From the NCBI RefSeq assembly GCF_003634585.1, contig NZ_RBLG01000003.1, positions 186,001 to 250,000 on the forward strand: a DNA stretch of 64,000 nucleotides, read 5' to 3'. How positions within the stretch are numbered: the stretch's first letter is position 1; every line of letters starts with the position of its first letter. A program made the position numbers and the translations under genes. Below the pieces are notes generated by a model. It was given only the letters and a program-made list of their open reading frames with translations. It did no database searches and was not told where the DNA came from. Below, piece by piece: positions 17,881-27,182 of this stretch. Source of the stretch: Gillisia mitskevichiae (lineage in GTDB: Bacteria > Bacteroidota > Bacteroidia > Flavobacteriales > Flavobacteriaceae).

Positions 17881-18528
17881 TTATATCTTTCCTGCTTTTT
17901 GAAGTACAAATAATATTAAAATAGGAATAGCTAGAAGAATCACCATAAGTAAATGTTGCTCAAAGATCCAGGGAGCCAACATAAGAGTAATAACAAAACC
18001 TCCTACTGCACCCCCAAAATGGGCGTCATGACCAATATTACCAAGTCGCTTTTTCATCCCGTAGATCGTGTATAGAAGGTAACCTATTCCAAAAACATAA
18101 GCGGGAACTGGAATTATAAAAAATAGACCTAACATCATATCTGGCCTTAAAAGAATTGCCGAATACAAGATTCCCATAACTGCACCACTAGCTCCTACAG
18201 CACTATAATTAAGATCATTTTTATGAAAGAAATAGCTAAGGAGATTTCCAATGATTAAACTTATTAAATACACAATTACAAAACCAATAGAACCAAGATC
18301 GTTAATCACCACATTGGCAAAGAAGTAAAGGGTAAGCATATTTACAAATAAATGAGACGTATCTACATGTAGAAACCCGGAAGTGAAGATTTGATGTTTT
18401 GCTCCTGCTTTTATTGCACCGATATTGAATTTATATTTTTCAAAAAAAACAATGTCATTAAAACCCTTAAATGAAATTATAACATTTATCGCAATGATAA
18501 TAATAGCTATCAAGCTTAAATCTCCCAT
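17881..18528 (-). CDS. Rhomboid-family intramembrane serine protease
   Basis: This 215-residue protein has six hydrophobic helices. The catalytic dyad is visible: Ser114 in VGASGAVMG (GxSG) and His170 in HDAHFGGAVGGF. The HLFVNM stretch (H59 to N63) matches the conserved HxxxN of rhomboid helix 2. Rhomboids cleave transmembrane segments within the inner membrane; substrates here are unknown. It is divergent from the acyltransferase gene, and the two -7 boxes are only 3 bp apart (18548-18566). Confidence 0.85.
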   Translation of the reverse strand: MGDLSLIAIIIIAINVIISFKGFNDIVFFEKYKFNIGAIKAGAKHQIFTSGFLHVDTSHLFVNMLTLYFFANVVINDLGSIGFVIVYLISLIIGNLLSYFFHKNDLNYSAVGASGAVMGILYSAILLRPDMMLGLFFIIPVPAYVFGIGYLLYTIYGMKKRLGNIGHDAHFGGAVGGFVITLMLAPWIFEQHLLMVILLAIPILILFVLQKAGKI

Positions 18529-18547
18529 AGATACTTCCGTTAAGTGC

Positions 18548-18566
18548 CAAATATAGCATATATTTG
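18548..18566. promoter_or_regulatory. Back-to-back -7 boxes for the rhomboid and acyltransferase genes
   Basis: CAAATATA at 18548-18555 reads TATATTTG on the minus strand, and TATATTTG at 18559-18566 reads on the plus strand. They lie 20 bp from the rhomboid ATG and 17 bp from the acyltransferase ATG. Neither has a clear TTG -33 element. The near-symmetry means the two genes probably compete for polymerase. Confidence 0.5.
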
Positions 18567-18582
18567 CCTAAATTTTTTGTTG

Positions 18583-19494
18583 ATGCAGCGATTAGTTTTT
18601 TGGTTAGTTTACCCATTTCTTTGGGTGATTTCTAAATTCCCATTTTGGCTTTTTTATAAGGTTTCAGATATAATTTTCTTTATAGTTTATTATTTGGTTG
18701 GCTATAGAAGAAAAGTTGTAATGGAGAATTTACATCTTGCATTGCCAAATAGATCTGAAAAGGAATACAAAGAAATAAGCAAAGGATCTTTTAAACATAT
18801 GTGCGATATGTTTTTAGAGATGGTAAAAAGTATCTCCATTCCAAATAAGGAATTAAAAAGACGTTATACCTTCACAAATATTAGTGAAATTGAAAGAATA
18901 CGGGAATTAAATAAAAGCATCATTCTTATTTGCGGGCATTATGCAAGTTACGAGTGGGTAAATGCATTACAACTCTATGGCTTAGATTATAAAGGCTACG
19001 GAATTTATAAAAAAGTGCAAAATCCTCATTTCGACAAAATGGCTAAAGATATTCGTCAACGTTTTGATGGAGAATTGATCACTTCTTCACAAGCTACTAA
19101 AACCATAAAAAGCAATCAAGATAAAGGCATTTTAGGAGTGTATGCTATAGTTGCAGATCAAACTCCTAAACTTGGAAGAGCTAAATATTGGTCTAAATTT
19201 ATGGGAACTACGGTTCCAATATTTTTAGGTTCAGAAAAATTAGCCAAGAGTTTAGATATGGCTGTTTTCTATTTACATGTAGAAAAGAAGGCTCGCGGAT
19301 TTTACGAGGCCACTTTTGTACCTATTACAGACAATGCTGCGGAAGAGCCAGCCTTTAAAATAACCAATAAGTTCCTTACTGAACTTGAGTCGCAAATTAA
19401 AAAGAAGCCAGATTATTATTTATGGACACATAAAAGATGGAAACATAAAGATGCTCCCATCCCTAAAGATGCCATTGTATTTCCTAGAAATTAA
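18583..19494 (+). CDS. Lipid A-type lauroyl/myristoyl acyltransferase (LpxL/HtrB family)
   Basis: The 303-residue protein starts at the ATG at 18583 (MQRLVFWLVYPFLWV); a GTG at 18544 in frame would overlap the promoter. One N-terminal membrane anchor is followed by the LpxL-family pattern: ENLHLALPNRSEKE, the HX4E catalytic motif in GHYASYEW, and VADQTP with GRAKYWSKFMG. These enzymes add secondary acyl chains to lipid A at the inner membrane; the Bacteroidetes forms may act on other acceptors. Its stop codon overlaps the end of the convergent glmM gene by 4 bp. Confidence 0.85.
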   Translation: MQRLVFWLVYPFLWVISKFPFWLFYKVSDIIFFIVYYLVGYRRKVVMENLHLALPNRSEKEYKEISKGSFKHMCDMFLEMVKSISIPNKELKRRYTFTNISEIERIRELNKSIILICGHYASYEWVNALQLYGLDYKGYGIYKKVQNPHFDKMAKDIRQRFDGELITSSQATKTIKSNQDKGILGVYAIVADQTPKLGRAKYWSKFMGTTVPIFLGSEKLAKSLDMAVFYLHVEKKARGFYEATFVPITDNAAEEPAFKITNKFLTELESQIKKKPDYYLWTHKRWKHKDAPIPKDAIVFPRN

Positions 19495-20876
19495 GCTACT
19501 ATCGCTTTAATCTCTTCAATCATTTTTTCTGCTAAAGAATCTGCTTCCTCCTGAGATTTGGCTTCGGTATAAATTCTTATTATAGGTTCGGTATTGGATT
19601 TTCTTAAATGTACCCAGTTTTCAGCAAAGTCAATTTTCACACCATCTACAGTAGAAATTTCTTCAGAGGAATGCTTCTCTTTTACACTTGCAAGAATTGC
19701 ATCTACATCCAGATCTGGAGTTAATTCAATTTTGTTTTTGCTCATATAATACATCGGGTAGCTTTTCTTGATCTCAGAAACAGTCATTTTCTTTTCTGCT
19801 AAATAAGTTAAGAACAAAGCCACACCAACTAAACTATCTCTACCATAATGAGATTCTGGATAGATAATTCCGCCGTTTCCTTCTCCTCCAATTACCGCAT
19901 TGCTCTCCTTCATTAATTCTACTACATTCACTTCCCCAACGGCACTTGCTCTATAGGTATTTCCATGTCTGTTGGTAAGATCTCTCAGCGCTCTCGAAGA
20001 AGATAAATTACTAACCGTATCTCCAGGAGTTTTACTTAAAACATAATCTGCACAAGCAACAAGAGTGTATTCTTCGCCAAACATTTCTCCATTTTCGTCG
20101 ATTAAAGCCAACCTATCTACATCTGGATCTACTACCACCCCTAGATCTGCTTTCTCCTTAGCAACTAACTTACAAATATCACCCAAATGTTCTTTTAAAG
20201 GTTCGGGATTATGAGGGAAATGCCCATTCGGTTCGCAGTATAATTCTACAACCTCCACACCCATTTTTTTAAGAAGAGCAGGAATAGCTATCCCACCTGT
20301 AGAATTCACAGCATCTACTACTACCTTGAATTTTGCTTTCTTTACGAGTTCTGCATCAACTAGCTTCAGTTTAAGCACTTCTTCAATATGTCTATCTATA
20401 TAATCGTTGATAACAGTGATGGTTCCTAAATCATCTACTTCAGAAAAAACGAATTCTTCTTTATCGGCATAATTTAAGATCTTCACACCTTCTGCCCCAT
20501 TCAAGAATTCTCCTTTATTATTTAGAAGTTTTAAAGCATTCCATTGTTTAGGATTATGGCTAGCGGTAAGAATAATTCCCCCATCTGCATGTTCCAAAGG
20601 AACAGCGATCTCTACTGTGGGAGTTGTAGAAAGTCCAAGATCTATTACATCTATTCCTAAACCAACCAAAGTATTCATTACCAATTGCTGAATCATAGAA
20701 CCCGAAATTCGAGCATCACGACCAATAACTACCTTTAATTTAGGTTTTGTATTTTCATTTTTAAGCCAAGTACCATATGCAGCTGCAAATTTTACTGCAT
20801 CTAATGGTGTAAGGTTTTCTGAAGGCTTCCCTCCTATTGTTCCTCTGATCCCTGATATTGATTTTATTAAACTCAT
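19491..20876 (-). CDS. glmM: Phosphoglucosamine mutase / phosphohexomutase
   Basis: This 461-residue four-domain phosphohexomutase shows GIRGTIGGKPSENLTP at the N-terminus, the phosphoserine loop ILTASHNPKQWNALK (Ser106), the metal-binding DPDVDRLALID, the sugar-binding GEGNGGIIYP and the phosphate-binding RKSNTEPIIRIY. In Bacteroidetes such enzymes are assigned as GlmM (glucosamine-6-P to glucosamine-1-P for UDP-GlcNAc and hence peptidoglycan and lipid A). Phosphomannomutase activity cannot be excluded. A good promoter lies upstream on the minus strand. Confidence 0.88.
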   Translation of the reverse strand: MSLIKSISGIRGTIGGKPSENLTPLDAVKFAAAYGTWLKNENTKPKLKVVIGRDARISGSMIQQLVMNTLVGLGIDVIDLGLSTTPTVEIAVPLEHADGGIILTASHNPKQWNALKLLNNKGEFLNGAEGVKILNYADKEEFVFSEVDDLGTITVINDYIDRHIEEVLKLKLVDAELVKKAKFKVVVDAVNSTGGIAIPALLKKMGVEVVELYCEPNGHFPHNPEPLKEHLGDICKLVAKEKADLGVVVDPDVDRLALIDENGEMFGEEYTLVACADYVLSKTPGDTVSNLSSSRALRDLTNRHGNTYRASAVGEVNVVELMKESNAVIGGEGNGGIIYPESHYGRDSLVGVALFLTYLAEKKMTVSEIKKSYPMYYMSKNKIELTPDLDVDAILASVKEKHSSEEISTVDGVKIDFAENWVHLRKSNTEPIIRIYTEAKSQEEADSLAEKMIEEIKAIVA

Positions 20877-20953
20877 ATTATCTTGAATTAAATGTCTTAT
20901 ATATAAACCTATTAGTAGCTTATATGGTTGAAGTTTTAAAAAGTGAATTTTTG

Positions 20954-20985
20954 CAAATATACGCGGCTACTTAGGTCTTCCCCAA
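20954..20985 (-). promoter_or_regulatory. glmM promoter (TTG-N21-TATATTTG)
   Basis: On the minus strand TTG (20985-20983), a 21-bp spacer and TATATTTG (20961-20954) fit the flavobacterial consensus. The glmM ATG is 77 bp downstream. Confidence 0.65.
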
Positions 20986-21035
20986 AAGTTAACATAAATT
21001 AAACAGGAATTCGCTTTAATTAGTACCTTGTAGGA

Positions 21036-21629
21036 ATGAATTATCTTGCACATATTTACCTTTCTGCGGAGATCAAAGAATTAAAAATCGGGAACTTTAT
21101 CGCAGACTCTATTAAAGGAAATAAATTCCGCCACTTTCCAGATAAAATACAAGATGGTATTATTTTGCATCGGGCTTTAGATACTTATACAGATAAACAC
21201 CCAACCGTAAGAGAAAGCACTCATAGATTATTTGATCCTTATGGCCATTATAGTTCTGTAATTATTGATATTCTATATGATCATTTTCTAGCGAAGAATT
21301 GGAGTGACTATTCCAATATTCCGTTATATTATTATACTCAAGATTTTTATAATTTACTGAAAGAGAATTATGAAATATTACCTATAAAAGTACAGCAATT
21401 TTTGCCATATATGATCCAGGATAATTGGTTGTATAGTTATGCTACGATAGAAGGAATTGGCAAAATCCTGTATCAAATGGATCAGCGAACAAAGAATAGA
21501 TCTAAGATGCAATTTGCTACCAAAGAATTACAATTATATTATCCTCTTTTTGAAGATGAGTTCAAAAGATTTTTTAAGGAAATTATCACTTATTCTACTG
21601 AAGAAATTCAAAAATTAAATTATACTTAA
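21036..21629 (+). CDS. acpH: Acyl carrier protein phosphodiesterase (AcpH family)
   Basis: This 197-residue protein has the AcpH/DUF479 pattern: MNYLAHIYLS, GNFIADSIKGNKF, ILHRALDTYTDKHP and VIIDILYDHFLAKNW, with the histidines and aspartates of an HD-like metal site. The enzyme hydrolyses the 4'-phosphopantetheine arm from holo-ACP. It is followed after 4 bp by the gamma-glutamyltransferase gene, so both are probably in one transcript, although the functional link is not obvious. A GTTAACATAAATTAAAC stretch 31 bp before the ATG resembles the elements at 3536 and 3949. Confidence 0.85.
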   Translation: MNYLAHIYLSAEIKELKIGNFIADSIKGNKFRHFPDKIQDGIILHRALDTYTDKHPTVRESTHRLFDPYGHYSSVIIDILYDHFLAKNWSDYSNIPLYYYTQDFYNLLKENYEILPIKVQQFLPYMIQDNWLYSYATIEGIGKILYQMDQRTKNRSKMQFATKELQLYYPLFEDEFKRFFKEIITYSTEEIQKLNYT

Positions 21630-21633
21630 ACCT

Positions 21634-23340
21634 ATGAAAAAATTAATTTTACTTATCATATTCAGTTTCTTCTTGGCTTGCAAATCTGATCCAGCAAGTA
21701 CTACTGAAAAAAAACCGACTCCAGAAGTTGGATTGATCACCGAGAATGCAATGGTAGTATCGGCTAGGGCTGAAGCCTCTCAAATTGCTTCAGATATTAT
21801 GAAACAAGGTGGAAATGCTTTTGATGCCATGGTCGCAACAGAAATGGCACTTGCCGTGAGTTATCCTTTTGCTGGCAGTTTGGGCGGTGGTGGCTTTATG
21901 GTATATAGAAAAGCTAATGGAGAAATAGGGAGTTTAGATTTTAGAGAAAAAGCCCCACTTGCAGCGACTAAAGACATGTACTTAGATGAAAATGGGAATG
22001 CGGTTTCAGAAAAAAGTCAATTAGGAAGTTTGGCAATAGGAGTTCCAGGAACAGTTGCAGGGATATTTTCTGTTCACGAAAAATTAGGTTCCCTACCAAT
22101 AGGTACTATTTTGGCTCCAGTGATCGCATTGGCAAAAAGAGGATATGTAGTTACTGAAGGTCAGGCCAAAAGTTTTAATAACCATCAACAATTATTTAGA
22201 CAGGTTAATAAAGATTCCATTTTATATACAAAGAATTTTACAGTAGGAGATACCGTTAAAAATTTAGCGCTTGCAAAAACCCTTCAGAAGTTGGTGGATA
22301 ATGGTAAAACTGAATATTACGGAGGAAATACAGGGGAAATATTGGTGAAATTCATTCAGGAGAATGGTGGCATCATCACTTTAGAAGATCTAAAATCTTA
22401 TGAAACAGTTTGGAGAGAGCCAGTCACTTTTAATTACAAAAATTTAAGAGTAATATCTATGGCTCCGCCTTCTAGTGGCGGAGTGGCTTTGGCACAGATC
22501 ATGAAAACTCTGGAAAAATTTCCTCTTCAAGAATTTGGTCATAATAGTATAAAATCAATACAAGTAATCACAGAAGCAGAGAGACGAGCTTATGCAGATA
22601 GAAGCTTTTACTTGGGAGATCCAGATTTTTATGAGGTTCCAATTTCAAAATTAACGAGTGATAGCTATTTAGATAGCCGTATGGAAAATTTCAGCTTTGA
22701 AAAAGCCACAGCTTCTAAAAGCTTAAAACATGGAGCAATTCCTGGATACGAAAGTTTAGAAACCACTCACTATTCTATTGTAGATCAATTAGGAAATGCT
22801 ATAGCCGTGACTTCCACTTTAAATGGTGCATATGGCTCTAAATTATATGTGGAAGAACTGGGTTTCTTTTTAAATAATGAAATGGACGATTTTAGCGCAA
22901 AACCTGGAGTGCCAAATATGTTTGGACTAATTGGTGCTGAGGCCAACTCTATTGCTCCTGAAAAAAGAATGTTAAGCTCCATGACACCAACGCTTGTAGA
23001 AAAAGATGGTAAATTCTGGATGAGTGTTGGAACTCCTGGTGGTTCCACAATAATTACTTCTGTGCTTCAAACTATTCTAAATGTTTCTGAGTTTGGTATG
23101 AATATGCAAGAGGCAGTAAACGCTCCAAGATTTCATCATCAATGGTTACCAGATGAAATTAGGTTTGAACCAAATGCATTCGATAAAGAAACTCTTCAAA
23201 TTTTAGAAACAAAGGGATATATTATAAATGAGAAAGATTCTCCGATTTTAGGGAAAGTGGATGCAATTTTAAAACTACCTAATGGAAACCTGGAAGGTGG
23301 AGCGGATAGAAGAGGTGATGATACGGCAATCGGATTCTAA
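21634..23340 (+). CDS. ggt: Gamma-glutamyltransferase (lipoprotein form)
   Basis: This 568-residue proenzyme has a lipoprotein signal (LIIFSFFLAC, then KSD). Family landmarks are GGNAFDAMVATEMALAV, FAGSLGGGGFMVYR, the autocleavage/catalytic site ETTHYSIVD with the nucleophile at about Thr377, MDDFS and GTPGGSTIITSV. It cleaves gamma-glutamyl bonds, for example in glutathione, in the periplasm and matures into two chains. The gene follows acpH by 4 bp and ends 4 bp before a GC-rich terminator. Confidence 0.92.
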   Translation: MKKLILLIIFSFFLACKSDPASTTEKKPTPEVGLITENAMVVSARAEASQIASDIMKQGGNAFDAMVATEMALAVSYPFAGSLGGGGFMVYRKANGEIGSLDFREKAPLAATKDMYLDENGNAVSEKSQLGSLAIGVPGTVAGIFSVHEKLGSLPIGTILAPVIALAKRGYVVTEGQAKSFNNHQQLFRQVNKDSILYTKNFTVGDTVKNLALAKTLQKLVDNGKTEYYGGNTGEILVKFIQENGGIITLEDLKSYETVWREPVTFNYKNLRVISMAPPSSGGVALAQIMKTLEKFPLQEFGHNSIKSIQVITEAERRAYADRSFYLGDPDFYEVPISKLTSDSYLDSRMENFSFEKATASKSLKHGAIPGYESLETTHYSIVDQLGNAIAVTSTLNGAYGSKLYVEELGFFLNNEMDDFSAKPGVPNMFGLIGAEANSIAPEKRMLSSMTPTLVEKDGKFWMSVGTPGGSTIITSVLQTILNVSEFGMNMQEAVNAPRFHHQWLPDEIRFEPNAFDKETLQILETKGYIINEKDSPILGKVDAILKLPNGNLEGGADRRGDDTAIGF

Positions 23341-23344
23341 TAAT

Positions 23345-23369
23345 AAAAAAGGGGCCAATGGCCCCTTTT
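23345..23369. terminator. Terminator after ggt, shared with lipoprotein A1
   Basis: GGGGCC-aat-GGCCCC flanked by A and T runs (23347-23369) lies between the converging ggt and A1 genes. Confidence 0.85.
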
Positions 23370-23403
23370 CATTCTAAACTATATAAATTAACTATTAATT
23401 AAT

Positions 23404-25038
23404 TTAAGGTTGAACAACAAGAACATCTAAACCTGTCATTATACTAGGATTGTTAGAAATCTTAACATCATCCAGCGCAAAATCATTTCCACTTGGAGCT
23501 GTATTATCATTAAGTATTTGCAATTTTAATTGTCCTGAAGCATCAGATCTTATCCATAATCCAACCTTCTGAAAGTTATCAGTAGTAGTAATAACATCTG
23601 CTAACAAGTTGCTATCCACACTTACTCTCAATTCTGCTGGACTCCTTGTTACCACACTTCTCGTTTCGAATGTTACATAATAATCTGAATTTGGACAGAT
23701 ATCTTGACATGTAAAAGAATAGTAAACTGTCTTATCATTTTCTACAGATCCATTGATAACCATCATATTGTCTCCATTATCAAAGTTAGCGAAATCAGGA
23801 TGTACATTACTTGGGTTATTTATAAACGTATATGTTCCTTCTGGAACTAATGCATTTGATGTGTTTGGCGCAACATAGCTATATTGTGTACCTGTAGTAA
23901 TTCCAGATCCAGTTAAGAATGCACTATCATTAAAATTATTTTCATACCAAGCTAAAGGGGATAATAAACATGGCGTAGAATCTTCTTCACAGTAAGGACC
24001 TTCTCTAAAGTGCCAGTATTTCTTAAGATCAGAATCTGGATCATCAAATGCTCCATTTTTAATCATAGTATCAGTAAAATTACCACGTCTAATTAGATCT
24101 TCTTCATTTCCATTTTCATCTACTGTCCAAATCTCTGCGTAATAAGAATCTGTTCCTGTTCTATCTGGCAAAGGAATACATAATGGATCTGCGCTTTTTA
24201 CAATTCCATTTTCATAAACGGCATTGTTTGTTTCTTCTACTAAAGCTTTAGATCTATCTAATACAATATCGAAGAAAGCATCTGGAGATTGTGCTTCTGT
24301 ATCATGTTCCCAAACAATTATTTTGAAATTAGATGGTGTGTGTCTTCCATTTATATCACATTCATTTCCAAAGAAACATACATAAGTTAATGGAACCATT
24401 TGAAAATCGAAGAATAAATAACCATATTCTCTTGCGAAAGCTTGATCATAACATAGTACTTCTACTTCATCGTAATGCTTAGTTCCTTCTTCTAACTCAA
24501 TAACGTGAGGAAGTGGATTATTTACAAAATTTGCAAAGTTTGCAGGTCCGTACGTATCATCTGAATTAGGTGCTATCCACATTATATTCATTCCTGCATC
24601 TAAAACTGCAAAATAACGAAGTGTATAATCTCCTGGATCCAATTCTAAAAATGTTTCCTCATAGGTTAGATAGTTATCTAATCCATCTGCATTAGAGTCT
24701 GATGTGTTATCTATCACTCTTATTAAAACATCATTAGCCTCTCCTACTCCATCGGAAACATATCCTCCGCCAGGTTTCTCTATCATTGCCAAAATAAATG
24801 CTGGGGTAGTTTCTGCATTGGGACACATTGGTACATCACTATCTTCATTTACTGGAGTTTTCATTGTTTGCATTCTCGATTGGTCAAATTTCTTGAGAGC
24901 CATATCGAAACTTAAAGTTACCTTTTCTACTGCTTGAGGTCCTTCCGGATCTTGAGACGCATTGTCTTCCTTACTACAGGAGGTAAAGCACATTGCTAAA
25001 ACAGCAATGATCATAACTGAAATTCTTGCATTTTTCAT
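23404..25038 (-). CDS. Lipoprotein A1: family N-terminal module plus jelly-roll-like C-terminus
   Basis: This 544-residue lipoprotein has its Cys at 21 in MCFTSCSKEDN; CSKED fits the flavobacterial surface-export signature. Residues about 35-320 form the family module, here in its A form: ELDPGDYTLRYFAVLDAG, MWIAPNSDDTYGP, AREYGYLFFDFQMVPLTYVC, FFGNECDINGRHTPSNFKI and PLCIPLPDRTG. The C-terminal part of about 200 residues has strand-rich sequence ending in SGNDFALDDVKISN, a pattern common in carbohydrate-binding-like jelly rolls. The function is unknown; display on the cell surface and ligand binding are inferences. It is last in the run of lipoprotein genes, 77 bp after A2, with three 21-bp repeats in its leader. 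Confidence 0.65.
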   Translation of the reverse strand: MKNARISVMIIAVLAMCFTSCSKEDNASQDPEGPQAVEKVTLSFDMALKKFDQSRMQTMKTPVNEDSDVPMCPNAETTPAFILAMIEKPGGGYVSDGVGEANDVLIRVIDNTSDSNADGLDNYLTYEETFLELDPGDYTLRYFAVLDAGMNIMWIAPNSDDTYGPANFANFVNNPLPHVIELEEGTKHYDEVEVLCYDQAFAREYGYLFFDFQMVPLTYVCFFGNECDINGRHTPSNFKIIVWEHDTEAQSPDAFFDIVLDRSKALVEETNNAVYENGIVKSADPLCIPLPDRTGTDSYYAEIWTVDENGNEEDLIRRGNFTDTMIKNGAFDDPDSDLKKYWHFREGPYCEEDSTPCLLSPLAWYENNFNDSAFLTGSGITTGTQYSYVAPNTSNALVPEGTYTFINNPSNVHPDFANFDNGDNMMVINGSVENDKTVYYSFTCQDICPNSDYYVTFETRSVVTRSPAELRVSVDSNLLADVITTTDNFQKVGLWIRSDASGQLKLQILNDNTAPSGNDFALDDVKISNNPSIMTGLDVLVVQP

Positions 25039-25039
25039 A

Positions 25040-25102
25040 ATTAAATGGTTTTTGTTAAAGATTAAATTGGTTTAGTAAAAAATTAAATTGGTTAATTAGT
25101 TA
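25040..25102 (-). repeat. Three degenerate 21-bp tandem repeats in the A1 leader
   Basis: ATTAAATGGTT, ATTAAATTGGTT and ATTAAATTGGTT start at 25040, 25061 and 25082, a 21-bp period (two helical turns) immediately before the A1 start codon on the minus strand. They could be protein-binding iterons or a leader RNA element. Confidence 0.5.
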
Positions 25103-25115
25103 GCATTATTAATTG

Positions 25116-27182
25116 TTATATGGGGCAAAATTCACCCCCATTAAGACTACTTCCGGATATCACTATAAATTTTCCAAATATGCTTCCAATGCCTATTGGT
25201 TGGGAGCAACTTGTGTGAATATCTGTATGTTTATTATGATTTATATAGACTTCAATATTGGTCCACATGGTGATTTTTCCATTTCTATTATATGATCCCA
25301 TAACATTGAAAGTTTGGTTTTTATTTACATATTCTTTAAAAATCACCGTTCTATCTTTGGATTGGATTATTTTAATATTTGCATCACTTCCAGTATATTT
25401 TAGCGTTAACTCCACAACCTTTCCATCACATTCATCACAATCATCTGGTGGTGTTTCCACAGGGCACAATATCCCACCAAGCAGACTTGCCCCAGACAAT
25501 ATTTTAAAATCTCCTATCACTAAGCCCGGACCAATTGGGGAAGAACAACTTGTATGAAACTTTCCATAATATGAGCTGTTTACATAAATTTTAATATTAT
25601 CACCCATTGTAGCACTACCTTCACTCTGTGAAATGTTAATAATTTCGCCATGATCTACAGTGTCTTGAAATAATATGGAATTATCATTATCTTGTTTAAT
25701 TTTCACTGCTGTGTTATCTGGTCCTTTAAAGCGTATACTTAAATCTGTTACTTTACCATCACAGCTTTGGCATTCTGGGTTATCTCCAGGAGGCACAGGG
25801 CATAATTCCCCTCCAACTACGCTTTCCCCAACAATTATTTTAAAATCACCAATTAACAGCCCAGGCCCAATAGATTCAGCACAACTTGTATTTAATTTTC
25901 TGTATAAAATTTGATTTGTAAAAATTTTAATTTCATCTCCTAAGGAGGGAATACTACCGTGCTTATTTAATTCTATTATGTCATTGGGATTTACCGTCCC
26001 ATCGAAGATGCTTATCCCTCCAGTGGTGATAGTTACGTCTGTGATTTCTGTTCCTAGGTATTGGAGATCTAAATTTGCAACCCCACCTTCACAGGGCTTA
26101 CATTCCTGGCCATCACAATCTGCGGTAGTGAGATCTGTAAGAAGGGAAAAATTGTCTTCTTTTCCACAGCAATCATCTCTAAAATGATATAAACTAAATT
26201 TCTCTTCATTAAAAAGATTTTCTAAAATTGTAGTGTCTGTAAAAGAACCCTCTCTAATAAGTGTCTGAGATTGATCATCTTCAATAATATACACTTGCCC
26301 AAAAAATTTGTCTTCACCAGGTCCATCTGGTAAGGGAACACATATTAGATCACCGTAAAACCGTTCTACTTCATCATCATCTATTATAGAACTAATTGTA
26401 TTTTTTTTATCTACTAATAAATTGCTGGCATCATAATTACCGTTTTCATCAAACTTCCATATTGCAAGTCTAAAGTGAGCAGGACTATGTCTACCTACTT
26501 CATCACAGACATTTCCAAAAGAACAGATATAAATAAAATTAGGATTTGTAAAATCGAAGAATAAATATCCAAATGCGATAGCAAGTTGTTTATCGTAACA
26601 TAGAACCTCCACGGGAGCATAATGTTTTTCACCGCTCAGGATATCAACTTTTATTGGTAAAGGTTTGTTTACATAATTTTGAAATGAAATAGGCCCATAA
26701 TTATCATTTTTTCTCGGTGCTAAATAAATTATTTCGGCATTGGCATCATTCCCATCCAATACTGCAAAATATTCTATGCTGTATGAACCAGCATCGAGTT
26801 CTAAATCTTCAGACTCTTTGGTAAACCAAGCATCTAGGATATTGTCCCCATTGGAATCACTACCATTCGGATTGACTTCGATTTCTATAAAACTATTTAC
26901 TCCATCCTTGCCCGCAACCCATGAGTTATCACTTAGATTTCTAACGGCTACCCGTACATATTTGGGAATTAGATCTGAACATTGTGGAATTTCCTCAAAC
27001 TCGCCAAAAACTGTTTTAAAATTTTTGTCATCAAAATTTTCTAATAAACTTCCAAAAGACAACACACCCTTGACTTCACCGGTGTTTTCTGGGGCCTTGG
27101 TACCCGATTCATCTTCTTTACTACAAGAAGAAACTAAAAAAAGCAGAAGAATTCCTAAAAATAAGGCACGAGTTTTTACCAT
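25116..27182 (-). CDS. Lipoprotein A2: family N-terminal module plus three Cys-rich repeats
   Basis: This 688-residue lipoprotein has Cys20 in FLVSSCSKEDES. Residues about 30-355 hold the A-form family module (ELDAGSYSIEYFAVLDGND, IYLAPRKNDNYGP, IAFGYLFFDFTNPNFIYIC, SFGNVCDEVGRHSPAHFRL, LICVPLPDGPG). Then come three repeats of 104-111 residues (about 364-473, 474-584, 585-688), each beginning C(D/E)G-V--L and carrying TSC--(P/S)IG-G---G-F-(I/V)--G-S--GG--CP. The repeats look like an extracellular Cys-stabilised beta module; I do not assign a named family. The protein ends exactly with the last repeat. G-run motifs lie 103-169 bp upstream of the start. Confidence 0.65.
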   Translation of the reverse strand: MVKTRALFLGILLLFLVSSCSKEDESGTKAPENTGEVKGVLSFGSLLENFDDKNFKTVFGEFEEIPQCSDLIPKYVRVAVRNLSDNSWVAGKDGVNSFIEIEVNPNGSDSNGDNILDAWFTKESEDLELDAGSYSIEYFAVLDGNDANAEIIYLAPRKNDNYGPISFQNYVNKPLPIKVDILSGEKHYAPVEVLCYDKQLAIAFGYLFFDFTNPNFIYICSFGNVCDEVGRHSPAHFRLAIWKFDENGNYDASNLLVDKKNTISSIIDDDEVERFYGDLICVPLPDGPGEDKFFGQVYIIEDDQSQTLIREGSFTDTTILENLFNEEKFSLYHFRDDCCGKEDNFSLLTDLTTADCDGQECKPCEGGVANLDLQYLGTEITDVTITTGGISIFDGTVNPNDIIELNKHGSIPSLGDEIKIFTNQILYRKLNTSCAESIGPGLLIGDFKIIVGESVVGGELCPVPPGDNPECQSCDGKVTDLSIRFKGPDNTAVKIKQDNDNSILFQDTVDHGEIINISQSEGSATMGDNIKIYVNSSYYGKFHTSCSSPIGPGLVIGDFKILSGASLLGGILCPVETPPDDCDECDGKVVELTLKYTGSDANIKIIQSKDRTVIFKEYVNKNQTFNVMGSYNRNGKITMWTNIEVYINHNKHTDIHTSCSQPIGIGSIFGKFIVISGSSLNGGEFCPI
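25119..26093 (-). repeat. Coding threefold repeat in lipoprotein A2
   Basis: Units at about 26093-25764, 25763-25431 and 25430-25119 encode the three Cys-rich modules. They are clearly homologous in protein sequence but diverged, so the amplification is not recent. The first unit has CAESIGPGLL where the others have CSSPIGPGLV and CSQPIGIGSI. Confidence 0.75.
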
